From the NCBI RefSeq assembly GCF_037126465.1, contig NC_088201.1, positions 26,458,550 through 26,522,549 of the forward strand: 64,000 nucleotides of DNA. The letters are read 5' to 3'. Below the pieces are notes generated by a model. That model searched no databases. It was not told the DNA's origin and saw nothing but the letters and a program-made list of their open reading frames with translations. The stretch is from Ornithodoros turicata. Its lineage: Eukaryota; Arthropoda; Arachnida; Ixodida; Argasidae. Made by a program: the position numbers and the translations under genes. Below, in pieces: positions 53,506 through 64,000 of the stretch; the first letter of the stretch is position 1; each line of letters begins with the position of its first letter.

Positions 53506-55164
53506 ATATGTTCAGTCCATGTATCGTAAACTCCAGATAATTACAATTAAAACTTTAGTACCTTTATGGGTAGAGAGAAAAATGTTAAAATATGGACGTT
53601 CTAGGTTTAACTGTTTACTCTTAACCAACGTACCGCATCTGGATTTTACTTTTGAAGGGGCTATTGTATTGGAGCAGATGGCACACTCCACGAGAGAACA
53701 AAGACTTCATTGCAGTCAAAGTTAACGTCTACACTATCATCCTGCACGCAAGAAACCAATCAAATATTGCACCAAGAGCACCTTCGGACGCAATCAGCTT
53801 AGGCACAAGCATCGGCACACTCGCAAGACGTGTGCTTGCGTGTACTGCATCAATGCATCTGTGCTGCATACAATGCACCTTTTTTTTAACGCAAACTTTC
53901 CATGCCTCCATTGTTTGAACCGCGACACGAGCCCCATGCCAGCTGCGTCAGAAAACCGCAGACAAGACGGAGAGAGAGAAAAAAAAAAGAACGTGTTTAT
54001 TTACAGATGCGCAACGGGTTTGCAGGTTTTCTGTGCGCCCTTCAGCACAATGGAGCTCGTTCCAAAATAGATATCCACACCGCCGGAGTCGAGACCAACA
54101 AGACTTGCTGCCATGAATGAAAGAATGAATGAAGGGATGGGACAGAAGCCAAGACGTGGAATCAGAATGGAATCTTGATCAGGCAGCCTTTCGCTCTTTT
54201 TGCCAAGGCACACTGAAAGGCTGACGCATATTGGACACACGCACCCAGCACCACACCAGGGGGGAGCAGCACCAGTATAGACGCCGTGCTTATACTACCA
54301 GTAAGAGGCTGTTCTTTGGTGACGTGATTTTGTCGTTACTGATTACAGCAGATAAGTAGGTGAATACATTAGTCGAATCATTCCGATGCCGCTTGTACAT
54401 GGCACTCACCAATCCTTCCCGGAGCATGCATTGCGCACACAGTGGGGATCGTAAAGGGGGGGGGGTGATGTTGGGGGAAGGTGCTGCTCGGGGGTGGCGG
54501 CTCGGTGCACCCTGGAGAGGGAAAAGAGGGGAGGGGGAAGATGGTTGTGGCACAGAAGAGGGAAGGGTGTGCAGTCCCTTTGGCTCTGGAATTCAGATAC
54601 TTCCGCAGAACCACCCACCCACCACAGACAACATGCGAGCATCCCTCATTAGCCTTCATTGGGATGCTCCCCGTACCACGGTAACCGCCAGGATTACCTG
54701 GCGGAGTTACCCCATCCTGCCTGTCTTCTGGGGATCGTAAGAGAGAGAGAGAGGAACTTTGTTAGGGGAAGCGTGGGAACAGCTTGCTCCAAGGCGGTCA
54801 TTATTTTTCAAACAACCATACTGGTCGATCAGTGGATATGCAAGCTTGGGGATACTTTAAAGGGGTTGAGAAACCATCTCTGACCGCATGTTTTTAATGC
54901 ATCGTTTGTAATATTGTATGTCCATATATTCAACACACAAAGTCATACTTGTCTACGGAACACGCTGCCCTTGTAATAACGTCTACAAGAATACGCTTTC
55001 CAGAGCTCGGTAGACAGCATAGTTTAGACAGGACAAACGGATATTTTTTTTCTGCGGAGGAGCAGGGAGTTTTCATGGGAAGAAGTACACCTTCGCACCT
55101 TCCCATGAAGCGGGGCGTGCGTTACGATAATGCGTATTGTATACGCCATGACAATTTGTCTGTG
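53506..55164. other. No gene seen
   Basis: G-rich stretch 54455-54560 with overlapping frames on both strands. A hairpin CATGGGAAG...CTTCCCATG lies at 55074-55108. No domain recognised. Confidence 0.35.
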
Positions 55165-55390
55165 CGCAGGGGAGAGGAAAAAGTTTGGAGAAACCGCGTG
55201 ACGAAGTGTCTGTCCACTCACAAGGCAACAATTCGTAGCCGCATGGGTCTACAGAAGAAACCAGGTGCGCCTCAACCTTGAAATTATTTGGCCGCCCTTA
55301 TTTGGGACCAATCAGGTCGCTCCACGGGCAGTAGGGAAGAGAGTGAAACCAGGGAGCTGCGCAGAAAGCTGACCTACTTGCATAGGGTAT
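55165..55390 (+). repeat. Dispersed repeat Y, copy 1
   Basis: Matches 61315-61553 in the same orientation: GAAAAAGTTTGGAGAAAC, GTGTCTGTCCACTCACAAGG, GCATGGGTCTACAGAAGAA, CTCAACCTTGAAAT, GGGACCAATCAGGTCGCTCC, ACGGGCAGTAGGG, GCGCAGAAAGCTGACCTAC. It contains a CCAAT box. Class unknown. Confidence 0.75.
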
Positions 55391-55590
55391 CTGTGGGGAT
55401 TATCAATAAGGCTGACAATGAGGAGCGGAGTCTCCTCAAACGGGGTCCAATCATCGCGGGAGATCACTTGAGGGGACCAATCCGAGGCCTCTCCTCATTG
55501 TCGCGCTGGAGAGGGAGAGCGTAACTTGCGCTTTTCTTTCTCTCATATATCACGAACGACGCAACCGATGAATCCCGCTGAATGAATGTT
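55391..55590. repeat. CCAAT-bearing module like 3195-3300
   Basis: TCATCGCGGGAGATCAC, GGGGACCAATCCGAGGC, then GAGAGGGAGAGCG and ATCACGAACGACGCAACCG with GATGAATCCCG, in the order of the 3195-3300 module. With repeat Y next to it, this suggests one larger GC-rich repeat family. Confidence 0.5.
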
Positions 55591-56355
55591 CGCACCTTGG
55601 TGCTCCTTTAATGTATCCCGTTATAAGATTGAGGATGTTTTCGGCCGGCGATTGAGCCATTGATACCAGTGCGGCGATGCTCTAGCCATGGTCTTACATT
55701 TGCACAAAAAAAGAGGGGGATTGCAATGTAACGGCATATTTCTTTGTGCGCAGCGGCTATAGGATACATAAGGTACAGGTTGGCTTACTCTGCATTCCGT
55801 GCCGGGTCTCGTTTCGAAATTGAGCCAGTTTTGATTGACTCTTGTTGAGACTGGTGCAACGTTAACGTATCTGCCCCTCCGAGGGTTTGGCCTCCGCCGT
55901 GGCCTCTAAACACAGATGACAGCGTATAGCAACAATTCACATTCCAACTGTCGGAGATGACTCGCAATTTGTAACCCACACGGTACGAGAGAAATAAAAT
56001 AGGGAATCCAAGCTGACAAAACCACTCAAAACAAAGGAAACCACGGTCATGCTTTCATAAGTTATACTGCAATCATTAATCGGAAGCAACAAAAGGTAAT
56101 ACGTATCACTTTTAGACAAGAATGACAATTTTTGACCGATTTATTACCGATCACAAAGTTCAGCATGTAATTCAGCTCTCCCGACGTCAGCGCCCCCTAA
56201 AGCCCGTTCCGAGCTCCCAGTTCTGGAACGCGGGTAACCAACAGCGAGAGTTAACGAAGATGAAGGAGCCACAGGCCCACAGCGAACACCGTACATAACG
56301 CTGCTGCTACTGAACTTCGTCTTCCTTTGCCTTTTGCTTTGTTGGATTAGCAGTC
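55591..56355. other. No gene seen
   Basis: Frames at 55785-56128 (-) lack domains. Nothing recognised up to the hAT terminus at 56356. Confidence 0.35.
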
Positions 56356-56482
56356 CAGTGTTGCACGTAACGCCGTTACCGTAAGCGATACGATCGGGAA
56401 AGTGTTTCAGTTATAAATTTATGCTATACGCGATCTCCGTATAGTCACCGATGCTTAGTGCCCCCACCCTTTCTTCACACTG

Positions 56483-57574
56483 CAGTATTGTACGTAGAGC
56501 CGTTAGTAGCGGCGCTACCGTATCCGTTACTTTTTTCGGTAGCGGAGTAGAGATCGCGCTACTTTTTTAAACCGGTAACGAAAGAAGTACTTCCGCTACA
56601 AATTTGCGGTAGCGCAATCTTTGAGCGCTACCGCTACTTTCCGAGCTGGGGTTCGCGACAACTCAACTTGGACCTATTATCAAACCTCCACTCTGCCTGC
56701 CTTCGATCAAGCTGCCCGATATCACAACTCATTCTGGGACCAGGCAAATAGCCGAAAGGAGGGCACAGAGGCCGTTACCTAGCAAAGAGGATGTGTCCTC
56801 CACGTGTTCCCTATTTGGGATGAACCTTCTTGAAGATTTGGTGCATTGTCGGAATTGTCTGCAAACTGACGTCACTCCATTCTGGAGCCGTCCTCGCTAG
56901 CTATGAGTCATGACATTCCACATGATATTGCACCACGTACGCTCAGGTGCTTGACAGTTGCAATTTCTTGTCCGCTGCAATGGAGGGACCATGGCCTGCT
57001 ACAGTACAAAACAGTAGCGTGGTGTTTAGATGTCTACTGTGCGCCTCGGTGGGAAAGCTTTATCTGTGCGCCAAGGAAGTCAACGTCCAATTTGAAAAAG
57101 CACACCATGGTATGTTTACTAAAATCTCGTTCCGGGCAATCCGAGTTCTTTTTGTGACAAAGCTGTTGAGCCTTTTATAGGTAGACTTGCTTTGTGCTTT
57201 ATTTGCTTTAGAAGAAGAGAAAAAGATATGCAGGATACCGAGTGGGCTTTAGTAAATCTGTAAAAACGGTTTTCAAAGTTTTAGCCTTCAGGCAACCTAC
57301 GTGTAACCTCCATTGGACGTCGATTTATTATTTTGAGATATTGTTTTATTTGATTATTTATTATTTTAAGACGTTTGAAGTACGTCATCAACGATGCTGT
57401 TTGTTGATCTCCTAAAAAGTAGCGCATGAAGTATCGCGTTACTTTTTACGGGTAACGGTAGCGGTATTCCGCTACTTTTAGGTACGTGTAACGATATCGG
57501 GATTTCGTTACTTTTTGCTCAGGTAGCGCGTATCGGTATTGCGCTACCTTCTTCGGGTAGCGGGTACAACACTG
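56483..57574 (+). mobile_element. Inner hAT element with GTAGCG/CGCTAC ends
   Basis: Left end CAGTATTGTACGTAGAGCCG and right end on the minus strand CAGTGTTGTACCCGCTACCC. Subterminal regions (56500-56640 and 57410-57565) are full of GGTAGCG, CGCTACC and GTAACG. CTTCACAC (56473-56480) and CTTCACAG (57575-57582) look like an 8-bp duplication with one change and two extra bases on the left. Contains a BED-finger remnant (57010-57125). Confidence 0.75.
57010..57125 (+). pseudogene. BED zinc-finger remnant of a hAT transposase
   Basis: One plus-strand frame reads VVFRCLLCASVGKLYL. Another, shifted near 57060, reads ICAPRKSTSNLKKHTMVC. The C-x-x-C pair, then S-T-S-N-L-K-K-H and a late Cys/His, is the BED-finger pattern found at the N-terminus of many hAT transposases. 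It is split by a frameshift. The catalytic core is not recognisable in the remaining 300 bp. Confidence 0.6.
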
Positions 57575-57607
57575 CTTCACAGGTCATACTTCTTACTTTT
57601 ATTCATT

Positions 57608-57638
57608 GTCACTGGTCCGCCTAGCGCGGACCAGTGAC
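57608..57638. repeat. Perfect 13-bp-stem hairpin
   Basis: GTCACTGGTCCGC and GCGGACCAGTGAC around a CTAGC loop, just upstream of the hATC remnant. Confidence 0.9.
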
Positions 57639-57663
57639 GAGGACAGCTTTCCGAGCGTTCACT

Positions 57664-57821
57664 GTGTTTTCAACAAAAGTGAACATAGCAGTTCCCTCTA
57701 GTGCTTCAGCGGAACGTCTGTACAGTGTCTGTGCAGACACGCTTGCAGGGAAGCGGTTCGGATGACAGGCGAAAACTTTGAGCGCCAGCTATTGTCCTAA
57801 AAGTCAACCAAAGTGTCTAAG
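57664..57821 (+). pseudogene. hAT transposase dimerisation-domain remnant
   Basis: Plus-strand reading from 57664 gives VFSTKVNIAVPSSASAE then RLYSVCADTLAGKRFG and a stop at 57763. One base out of frame it continues RMTGENFERQLLS. The P-S-S-A-S-A-E-R-L-Y-S-V motif, a K-R basic site, and N-F-E-x-x-L-L-S are the hATC landmarks in order, broken by one frameshift and stops. It belongs to the outer element. Confidence 0.8.
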
Positions 57822-58092
57822 CTGCATAAGAAATATTCGGCTTTTTCTTTTTTTTTTTGCAAAAACTGTATTCTCCCAATTCGCTATCATGCAAGTGGAG
57901 TGTTCACGTAAGCGAGATTTCGATGTTGCAGATTTCACGCAACTTCTTATTTTCAGCAAAAGTATCGGGTGACTTTTTTTTTGACTCCGTCACCTTAAAA
58001 CAGAAGTATTCATATTGGTATTTCGCTACTTCTTACTCAATTAACGAGTATCGGTATTGCGATACAAGATTCCAGTAAAGGGTACAACACAG

Positions 58093-58261
58093 AAAGCACT
58101 GAGGCTGTCAGTTGGTTAGGCTCTTACCCTGACGGGAATCACGTTGCACGTATACCTTTCTGACGCCTGCTTGCAGGTTCCAAAAAGGCTGAATTAGAGA
58201 TACATGTACATGACTATACTACAGAGCGTGCAGTAAACAGCTATAATCAGGTGTGTGTGCG
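58093..58261. other. No feature seen between the hAT end and the SINE
   Basis: Short unique stretch with no recognisable element. Confidence 0.4.
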
Positions 58262-58420
58262 AAGACTTTCCAGGCGGATGTCGGCACAGTTCCCCCTGAA
58301 GTCGGCCCAGGACGCATACTAACCCCCTGTTCCCCCACACCTTCCTGCTGTCCTCTCTCCACGTCTGTACGTCGCTCATAGCCGCAGTTGCTTCGCGGCG
58401 CTAACATGGAACTTAAAAAA
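58262..58420 (+). repeat. SINE, main family, 5'-truncated
   Basis: GACTTTCCAGGCGGATG, TCGGCACAGTTCCCCCTG, AAGTCGGCCCAGGACGCAT, CTTCCTGCTGTCCTCTC, ACGTCTGTACGTCGCTC, AGTTGCTTCGCGGCGCTAAC, ATGGAAC and an A-rich end. It is the cleanest 3' half of the family in the window. Confidence 0.8.
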
Positions 58421-61314
58421 AAGGTATGTGTGTGCGCGCGCTTGGTGTCAATGAAGGCTGGAACAGCTGCCCAGTGCTTGTATGGCAACGTTTGAGTTAT
58501 AATATCCTCGGGTGAAGTATATACATATCTAGAAATATACGTGTGTAATGAAATATGTATCAATAATTGCGCTTGCAGGCTTTTGCACTACCCCTTCCAC
58601 TGTCGCAGCACGGTTGGGTTTATATTGGACGTGGTGTAATAATGGTTGCAGAACTACGCTATTTACACACTTATAATCGGTTGGAAATGAAATGACAACG
58701 AAATGACGTTGACCACCAAATGTATAGCCATCCAAAATGCATTTTCGCAGCTTGACTCGAGAATTAAAATCCGCCAAGGTCGCGAAAACTTTGAAACAGC
58801 TAATTAGTCTGGTTGGTTGAAATAACTAGCTTTCGCGACGCAGGAAATAAAGGTGATACCAAACGCAGAAGGAATTCATAAAAAAAATGCATAAAATCTC
58901 AACTTTCGTTGAAACCTGCTCTCACGGCAACAAGACGCCTTGCGCGTGTCGAGAACATGATTCCGCAGTATAGGCTACAACTTTTTGATGAGTTAGATAG
59001 ACGTCGGAAAGTCTCTGGCGACTTTTATTGAACGCACGAATTGAGGCTTTGGCGTAATTGGTCCATTAAGTTCCGTGGGATTTGATAGTTATATAAAAGG
59101 GCTTTTAAGCCCACAAAAACTAGATGACGTTTTAGGTGGTTTCGGGAACGGTTGAACGAGGTTGATGATTGTCATCTTTACAGCAAATGCCAATCAAAAG
59201 GGAATGCAGTTGATTCGCAGATCAGCCATCATTTGTAAACTGCCTCTACAGGAACTCGTCAGAGAGCGCGACACGGTGCAACCAACTTCCGTTACGATGC
59301 AGTTCAAACATTTCCATCAAAAGTCGATTCAAACGATTGAGGTCTCCTATTCTAATGTGCGCCTTTCTTTTCTCTTTATCTCTCTCTCTTGCCAGGCCAG
59401 AGATAAGCGAGCTACTTAAATGCGGCATCCACTGAGATGATTCTTATCCCCCGTTCTTTTTATTCGTTCATTCGATAATGAAACGACAGCCGGATCACCT
59501 TGAAGCTGTTTTTCTCAATAAATACGAGTATCTGTCAGGTATGAAATGCCATTGGCAAATTTGTGTAACCTGAATAGCGATGAAAGAACCAGCGGTCTAC
59601 AATAGGAAGGCAAACCAGGCAGACGCGTTGATGCAAAGGGAGAAAAAAAATGAAGCAACAAGCAGCACTTTGCATCCCCGCCTCTTGCAATGTGGGAGAC
59701 AATAAGCATAGGCCGTCTTTTTGTTACACGAGGAGTAACGCAAAACTGTAAAATGAGCGTCAGAGCGCAAGGGGTAATATTCCTAGCGTTGAAGGTGACC
59801 CTGCAGGATACACTTGCCAAGGAATGAGTTGATTGCGTGACGTTCCTTCTCATGTGTTTCCTTTCCTTGGGGACGAGCTTGACAATGCGTTTGCTCCATT
59901 TCTCGCGGCTGCACGGATATTAGCTGACTACTCTTAAATAATAAGCAACTTTCTTTTCTTTTTTTCAGCACTACTAAGAATGACAGATAACCCTACGGCA
60001 CTTTTCAAAGCGGCTGATTAATGTCGAATTTCAAATATTGCGAGTGCTCTTAAGGCCAGGGTCCAGACATCGTGCACCACTTATAGGAAACAATCAACAG
60101 TACAGCAAGCAAAAAGAAAGAGAGAAGGGGAAAGAAAAGTTGGTGGTTCGAAGCAGTTGAGAAATAACGAAGATGCACAAATATATTTCGCTCGAGAGTT
60201 ACTGGTTCAGATACGGCAATATTATCGCGTACACCAGGTGAAAAGTAATGTTGACCCTCCAAAGTATATTACTGTTACCTCAGTTGAACCTCTTTTCAGT
60301 ATTTTTGCTGCAATGGCATCTAAATACCCGCTGTACTTGCCAAAGAAAAGTCAGGACCGTATCGCAATTTATTGACCACAGGGAACAGAAAATGCACGTG
60401 TGTCAGTGGAACGGACAGTTACAATATGAGGCCCCTTTTCCATCACACAACTCTGACATGGACTACGACTTCAACTGGAGAGGTATATTCTTCCTGCCTC
60501 ACATTATTTTCAACAGTACTCATTTAGCGGCACAATAATCCCAGTTTTATTTTATTTTATGTCTTGAGCTATTGAAGAGAGAATCTAATCTCTCGAGAAG
60601 AGAATAGAGGCAGAGAAAGTAATTTTGAAATATTTGCATTGGTGATAAAAATATGGTCTTCCAAAGCAGGAAGGATGTTCGCCTACCGAAATCCCGTATT
60701 AATTATGCACATTATTTGTCATCTTTGTTCTTCGGTCGACACATAGAAATCAGGATGTAACAGAACATTTTGACATTACATCGCCGAATCCCAAACTTGC
60801 AACACGTGCAATATTCCTCCCCGCGATATATATATTCTGCCGTGGACCAGCGACGATACGACCCAACATTCCTCGATGTCCGTACGCCTTACCTACCAGT
60901 TTCTTGCTTTTGTGACTGGTTACACTCCCGTCCGCCATCAGATTAACCTAGCCAAGCTCCCCGCAACCAGAGCCAGTATCGCAACTGACTGGCACAACAA
61001 CGACATCCTTGTCAAGGACGCACCGCCGGCTGCTCTATCCGTGACGTCATGGAACAATAAACCCCGGCGCCGCCAAACTACTTCTTTTTTTTTTTTTTCT
61101 TCTTCTTCTTGGCTTGCGGGATTAGCGGGCCTGGGGTTCACGCTGAGAATGTCGCTAAGTTATGCTATCTTGCAGGTGCTGGGTTCTACAACGTCACTTG
61201 TATTGCTGTGAATAGCGAGTGTCACGTGTAAGGCAGCCAGTGTCGAAACCAGCGGAGTAACGAAATTTATCTTTTGCACGTGCTGGCTTCGTCAGCGCTC
61301 ATAATACGCTGCGA
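58421..61314. other. No gene seen in 2.9 kb
   Basis: Frames at 58529-58777 (-), 59162-59419 (+), 59515-59853 (-), 60157-60538 (+) and 60876-61211 (+) have no recognised domain. TTTTATTTTATTTTATG at 60546-60561 and T(15) near 61086 are simple repeats. Confidence 0.35.
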
Positions 61315-61553
61315 CAGGAAAGAGGGTAAAGTTTGGAGAAGTCACGTGACGACGTGTCTATCCACTCACAAGGCAGCAATAAGGCGGTATTCGTGGACAG
61401 GCATGGGTCCACAGAAGAACCCACGTGCGTCTCACCTTGAAATGTTGCCCCCTTGTTTGGAGAGGGACCAATCAGGTCGCTCCACGGGTAATGGGGGAAA
61501 GAGGGAAACTGGAGGGATGCGCAGACAGCTGAACTACTTGCTTTGAGTAGTAA
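61315..61553 (+). repeat. Dispersed repeat Y, copy 2
   Basis: Same segments as copy 1 at 55165-55390: GTAAAGTTTGGAGAAGTC, GTGTCTATCCACTCACAAGG, GCATGGGTCCACAGAAGAA, CTCACCTTGAAAT, GGGACCAATCAGGTCGCTCC, GCGCAGACAGCTGAACTAC. It has a small insertion near 61385. Confidence 0.75.
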
Positions 61554-62148
61554 GTGCCAACTGCGAGGTAATCAGTGCCGAAGCCACGTGCACGACAGAT
61601 TGAAGTAACGAAATGTTTTTTTTTTTTTTTTTATGCGGGTGTACCTCGAAATAAGGTGATCGAAATCCCCACTGCAAAATAAACTACTGGAAATAAACGT
61701 TATTTGACTATAAAATGCACAGTCGCGCGCGGGAAACTGCCAACAGCGAACGTAGACTAACCTGGACATCAAAATGCAAACACCGAACTGGAACTAACCT
61801 AATTATAAACTAACCAACGTGGTGTTCCGTCGTGTCTGCCCTGCTAAGCCTAACAGCCGCTAAAATTTGGCTTTCGTTCGCTAAAACGACTTGGACCTCC
61901 CCTTGTTATTTTACCAACCACCAACCAACCAACTTGGACAGACTTCGAATGCCCGTGAATTTGGTGTTTTTAAACACGGCATACCATGATTGATTGATTT
62001 TAAAAGAAAAATCAATCAATCATACCATGTTACGAGGCATTCTCCTTGATTTTCCTTGTTTCGAGAACGGGAATTTCCAGATCGGGAATATCGAGGTCCA
62101 CCCCTTTGTACGCGCTGGCTCCACTTGGAATGGGAGATATTTTTTTAA
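61554..62148. other. No gene seen; 16-bp-stem hairpin
   Basis: T(16) at 61617-61632. ATGATTGATTGATTTT (61986-62001) pairs with AAAATCAATCAATCAT (62007-62022), flanked by direct CATACCATG-like copies, so it may be a tiny palindromic insertion. Frames lack domains. Confidence 0.45.
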
Positions 62149-62196
62149 AGTACGTGTTAGCGCTGCGAAGCAACTGTGGCTGTGGCAGGTGTACAG
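62149..62196 (-). repeat. SINE tail fragment, main family
   Basis: GTTAGCGCTGCGAAGCAACTG then TGGCTGTGGCAGGTGTACAG is the complement of the terminal 45 bases of the SINE (compare 48270-48310). The rest is missing. Confidence 0.6.
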
Positions 62197-64000
62197 TAAT
62201 CTCTAGCGCAACCTTGCGGCTCTACCCACTCAACCAGCCATGCCACTGGTTATGATATATGTAGTAAGTGGGTGCCACGTTCGAGGCAACCAGTTTCGAA
62301 AGAGAAAAGAGACTTGGCGTGTACAGGGCCTTGCCTTTCACACAGCAGTTCCACCACTTACAGTATTGCAAAGCGTAGGGAATGGGCAACGATAGTTACG
62401 AATGCTTTCAAATTCCCCTGACCCTCTCGAAATAAATCCCGCTGCTAAACCGAGTCTAAAACACGTTCTCAAAATGCCACTCCAACCCGTAAAAGACTCC
62501 CGAAAAAACGGCCGGGGAAGGAGTTCCAAAATCGACCGCCAGAGGAAAATAATGATAACAATGCCCATAAACTGAGAAGGAATTCTTCGGAGGATTCTCC
62601 CCCTCCTTGCCAGTCTTTTTCTTTCTACTATTATTTCCAGTCTTGCGCAGCGGGGTGCACCACCTGTCAGGCTATCTTTTATTTATTTACTTCATAGAGG
62701 CGCACGTTCTTTCACGCTACAAACGGAATCCGTCTCACAGGGGGTTGGCAACCATTGTTCGGTGAGTGCCAGCAGCAATACCGCAAAGCGGACCACGACC
62801 TGCAAGAACTTGGCTGGCGATACAGCGAGGATGTAGTGCCTTGACTCATTCCTTCTCACCCCCTTCCCTCTAGCGAACAAAAATAAAACTTGAGGTCACG
62901 TGGCCCTACATTGATTTGCGCTGTGATTTCCTGTCATGACGAATTCCATTGGCCAAGCTAGATCAAAGTTTTGTTTCGGGGAGGTGCACGGGCGTTCGCA
63001 TGATTTCCTCCCGGGGAGGGCAAAGAGTTCCAGTTACCGGGGCGGGGCGAGGGGGGTGCTAGCAACCAATCGACACTATACGACAGAATGACGGCAATCG
63101 CTCTGATATGCAGAGGATCCGGTGAATAAGATTCAGATTCTTATGACGACCTGCGAGTAAAGAGCGGACAATTTCCACAGGAGGTCTTGGACCTCCAGGG
63201 GAGCGTCCCCCACCCCTTGCCTCTTCTCGGAACGCCCATGGGAAGGTGCAAAAAAAGTTCCGTTGGCAGAACCAGGTCGGACGCGAAATGTTCCACTGGC
63301 GCAACAAATGAGGGCCAGTAATGTCATATAGGGTACTACCACGGTGGTACTACGCACGAGTACTACACTGGTTAGTAGGTCGGAATTCCGAGGAATCCTG
63401 GAGTGGCTACGTCGCTATGTGCATGGCGTGGTCGATTCAATCAGAAGAGGGAGTGAGAGACTCGGATTGCAACGCTTTGCACACGCGGAGGGCAGATAAC
63501 ATTCCATTGGGGACGCAAACCGTTTTGCTGCCACCGGGAGTAGGCACTTGACCCACGCCCGCCGTGGGTCAAAGTTTGCTCTCTCAATGGACTTCGACAT
63601 TAGTGTATCCGAGAATGGACCACACTGTGTTGGCAGAAGCCACTGAGAACGTGAAATGAAAGAAAAGAGTGAAAGGCAGTTATGTGGCAACGAAAGAACT
63701 ATGGGAAGAAAATCGAAGCAGGAGAGAGCGGAAAACTTAAAAAGCAAAAGAACAGAGCAGGCGATTTCCTAGAAGGCGACCGCTTTCCTCGAAGCCATAC
63801 GCTGAATGTGAAGGATTAAAAAAAACTGTCGACAGTTTAATCTCCTTCTTCTCGTTCACCGGTATATGGAATCGATTTGCGGACATCTTGCAGTATCATA
63901 TGAAATGCTGTGCAACTAAACGAAAAGAAAAAGAAATGATGGGGCGGATACAGCGCATCGGTGTGCGGTGTTGCTCCGAGAGCACGACACATCACGGCGC
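62197..64000. other. No gene seen to the window end
   Basis: Frames at 62338-62568 (-), 63059-63357 (-), 63321-63551 (+) and 63415-63747 (-) have no recognised domain. No transposon end or RNA gene was identified. Confidence 0.35.

Larger units (their letters stand above)
56356..58092 (+). mobile_element. Outer hAT element (degenerate), host of a second hAT
   Basis: Left end CAGTGTTGCACGTAACGCCG, right end near 58065-58092 with TATCGGTATTGCGATAC and GGGTACAACACAG. Both ends carry TAACG/GTATCG repeats. It is interrupted by the inner element at 56483-57574. Between 57608 and 57830 it holds a degraded hAT dimerisation-domain sequence. No outer target duplication was found, so the ends may be eroded. 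Confidence 0.6.

Noticed and set aside
1..64000. CRISPR array, bacterial operon or prophage
   Set aside because: No regularly spaced identical repeats, no ribosome-binding-site/operon organisation, and no long contiguous coding sequence.

Overview
The window looks like gene-poor nuclear DNA from an arthropod, most probably a chelicerate (a tick is my best guess). The guess rests on about ten copies of one tRNA-derived SINE family whose tail resembles tick SINEs I know of. It also rests on the dense mix of hAT, Tc1/mariner, pogo, Mutator-like and non-LTR remnants, and on the absence of bacterial-style operons. No complete protein-coding gene can be defended; nearly every open frame is short and random, or belongs to a decayed transposon.  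Layout. 0-10 kb: a 51-488 foldback, a hAT end, a tRNA-like SINE, an 0.8 kb foldback (1460-2271), a LINE 3' fragment (2512-3048), two simple tandem repeats, a pogo-type MITE sitting inside the target duplication of a 0.9 kb hAT element (6289-7380), a hAT/Charlie-like MITE and a second LINE fragment. 10-25 kb: SINEs, a head-to-head tRNA-like palindrome, an 8-bp-TSD hAT MITE (14826-15524), a CpG-rich block with a possible signal-anchor first exon (18663-18788), and a hAT element with a recognisable transposase C-terminus (22538-23472). 25-38 kb: a Tc1-like transposase pseudogene split by two MITEs (27816-29330), a 1.2 kb element with repeated TTCGCC termini carrying a SINE, an inverted pair of mariner ends, and four palindromic elements. 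38-48 kb: dispersed repeats, two Cys-rich exon-like fragments, and a 2 kb Mutator-like foldback element with 17-bp minisatellite ends, a 10-bp target duplication, a transposase fragment and a hAT MITE nested inside (42884-44915). 48-64 kb: SINEs, a Tc1-type MITE, a 201-codon open frame (52900-53505), a repeated CCAAT-bearing module, and two nested hAT elements with BED-finger and dimerisation-domain remnants (56356-58092).  How the parts relate. The main story is layered transposition: successive insertions can be ordered from intact or interrupted target-site duplications. The best candidates for something new are the Mutator-like foldback element with minisatellite termini, and the shared architecture of the hAT-like elements, whose ends consist of self-complementary short repeats. 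All family assignments were made by eye from motifs; no database search was possible.
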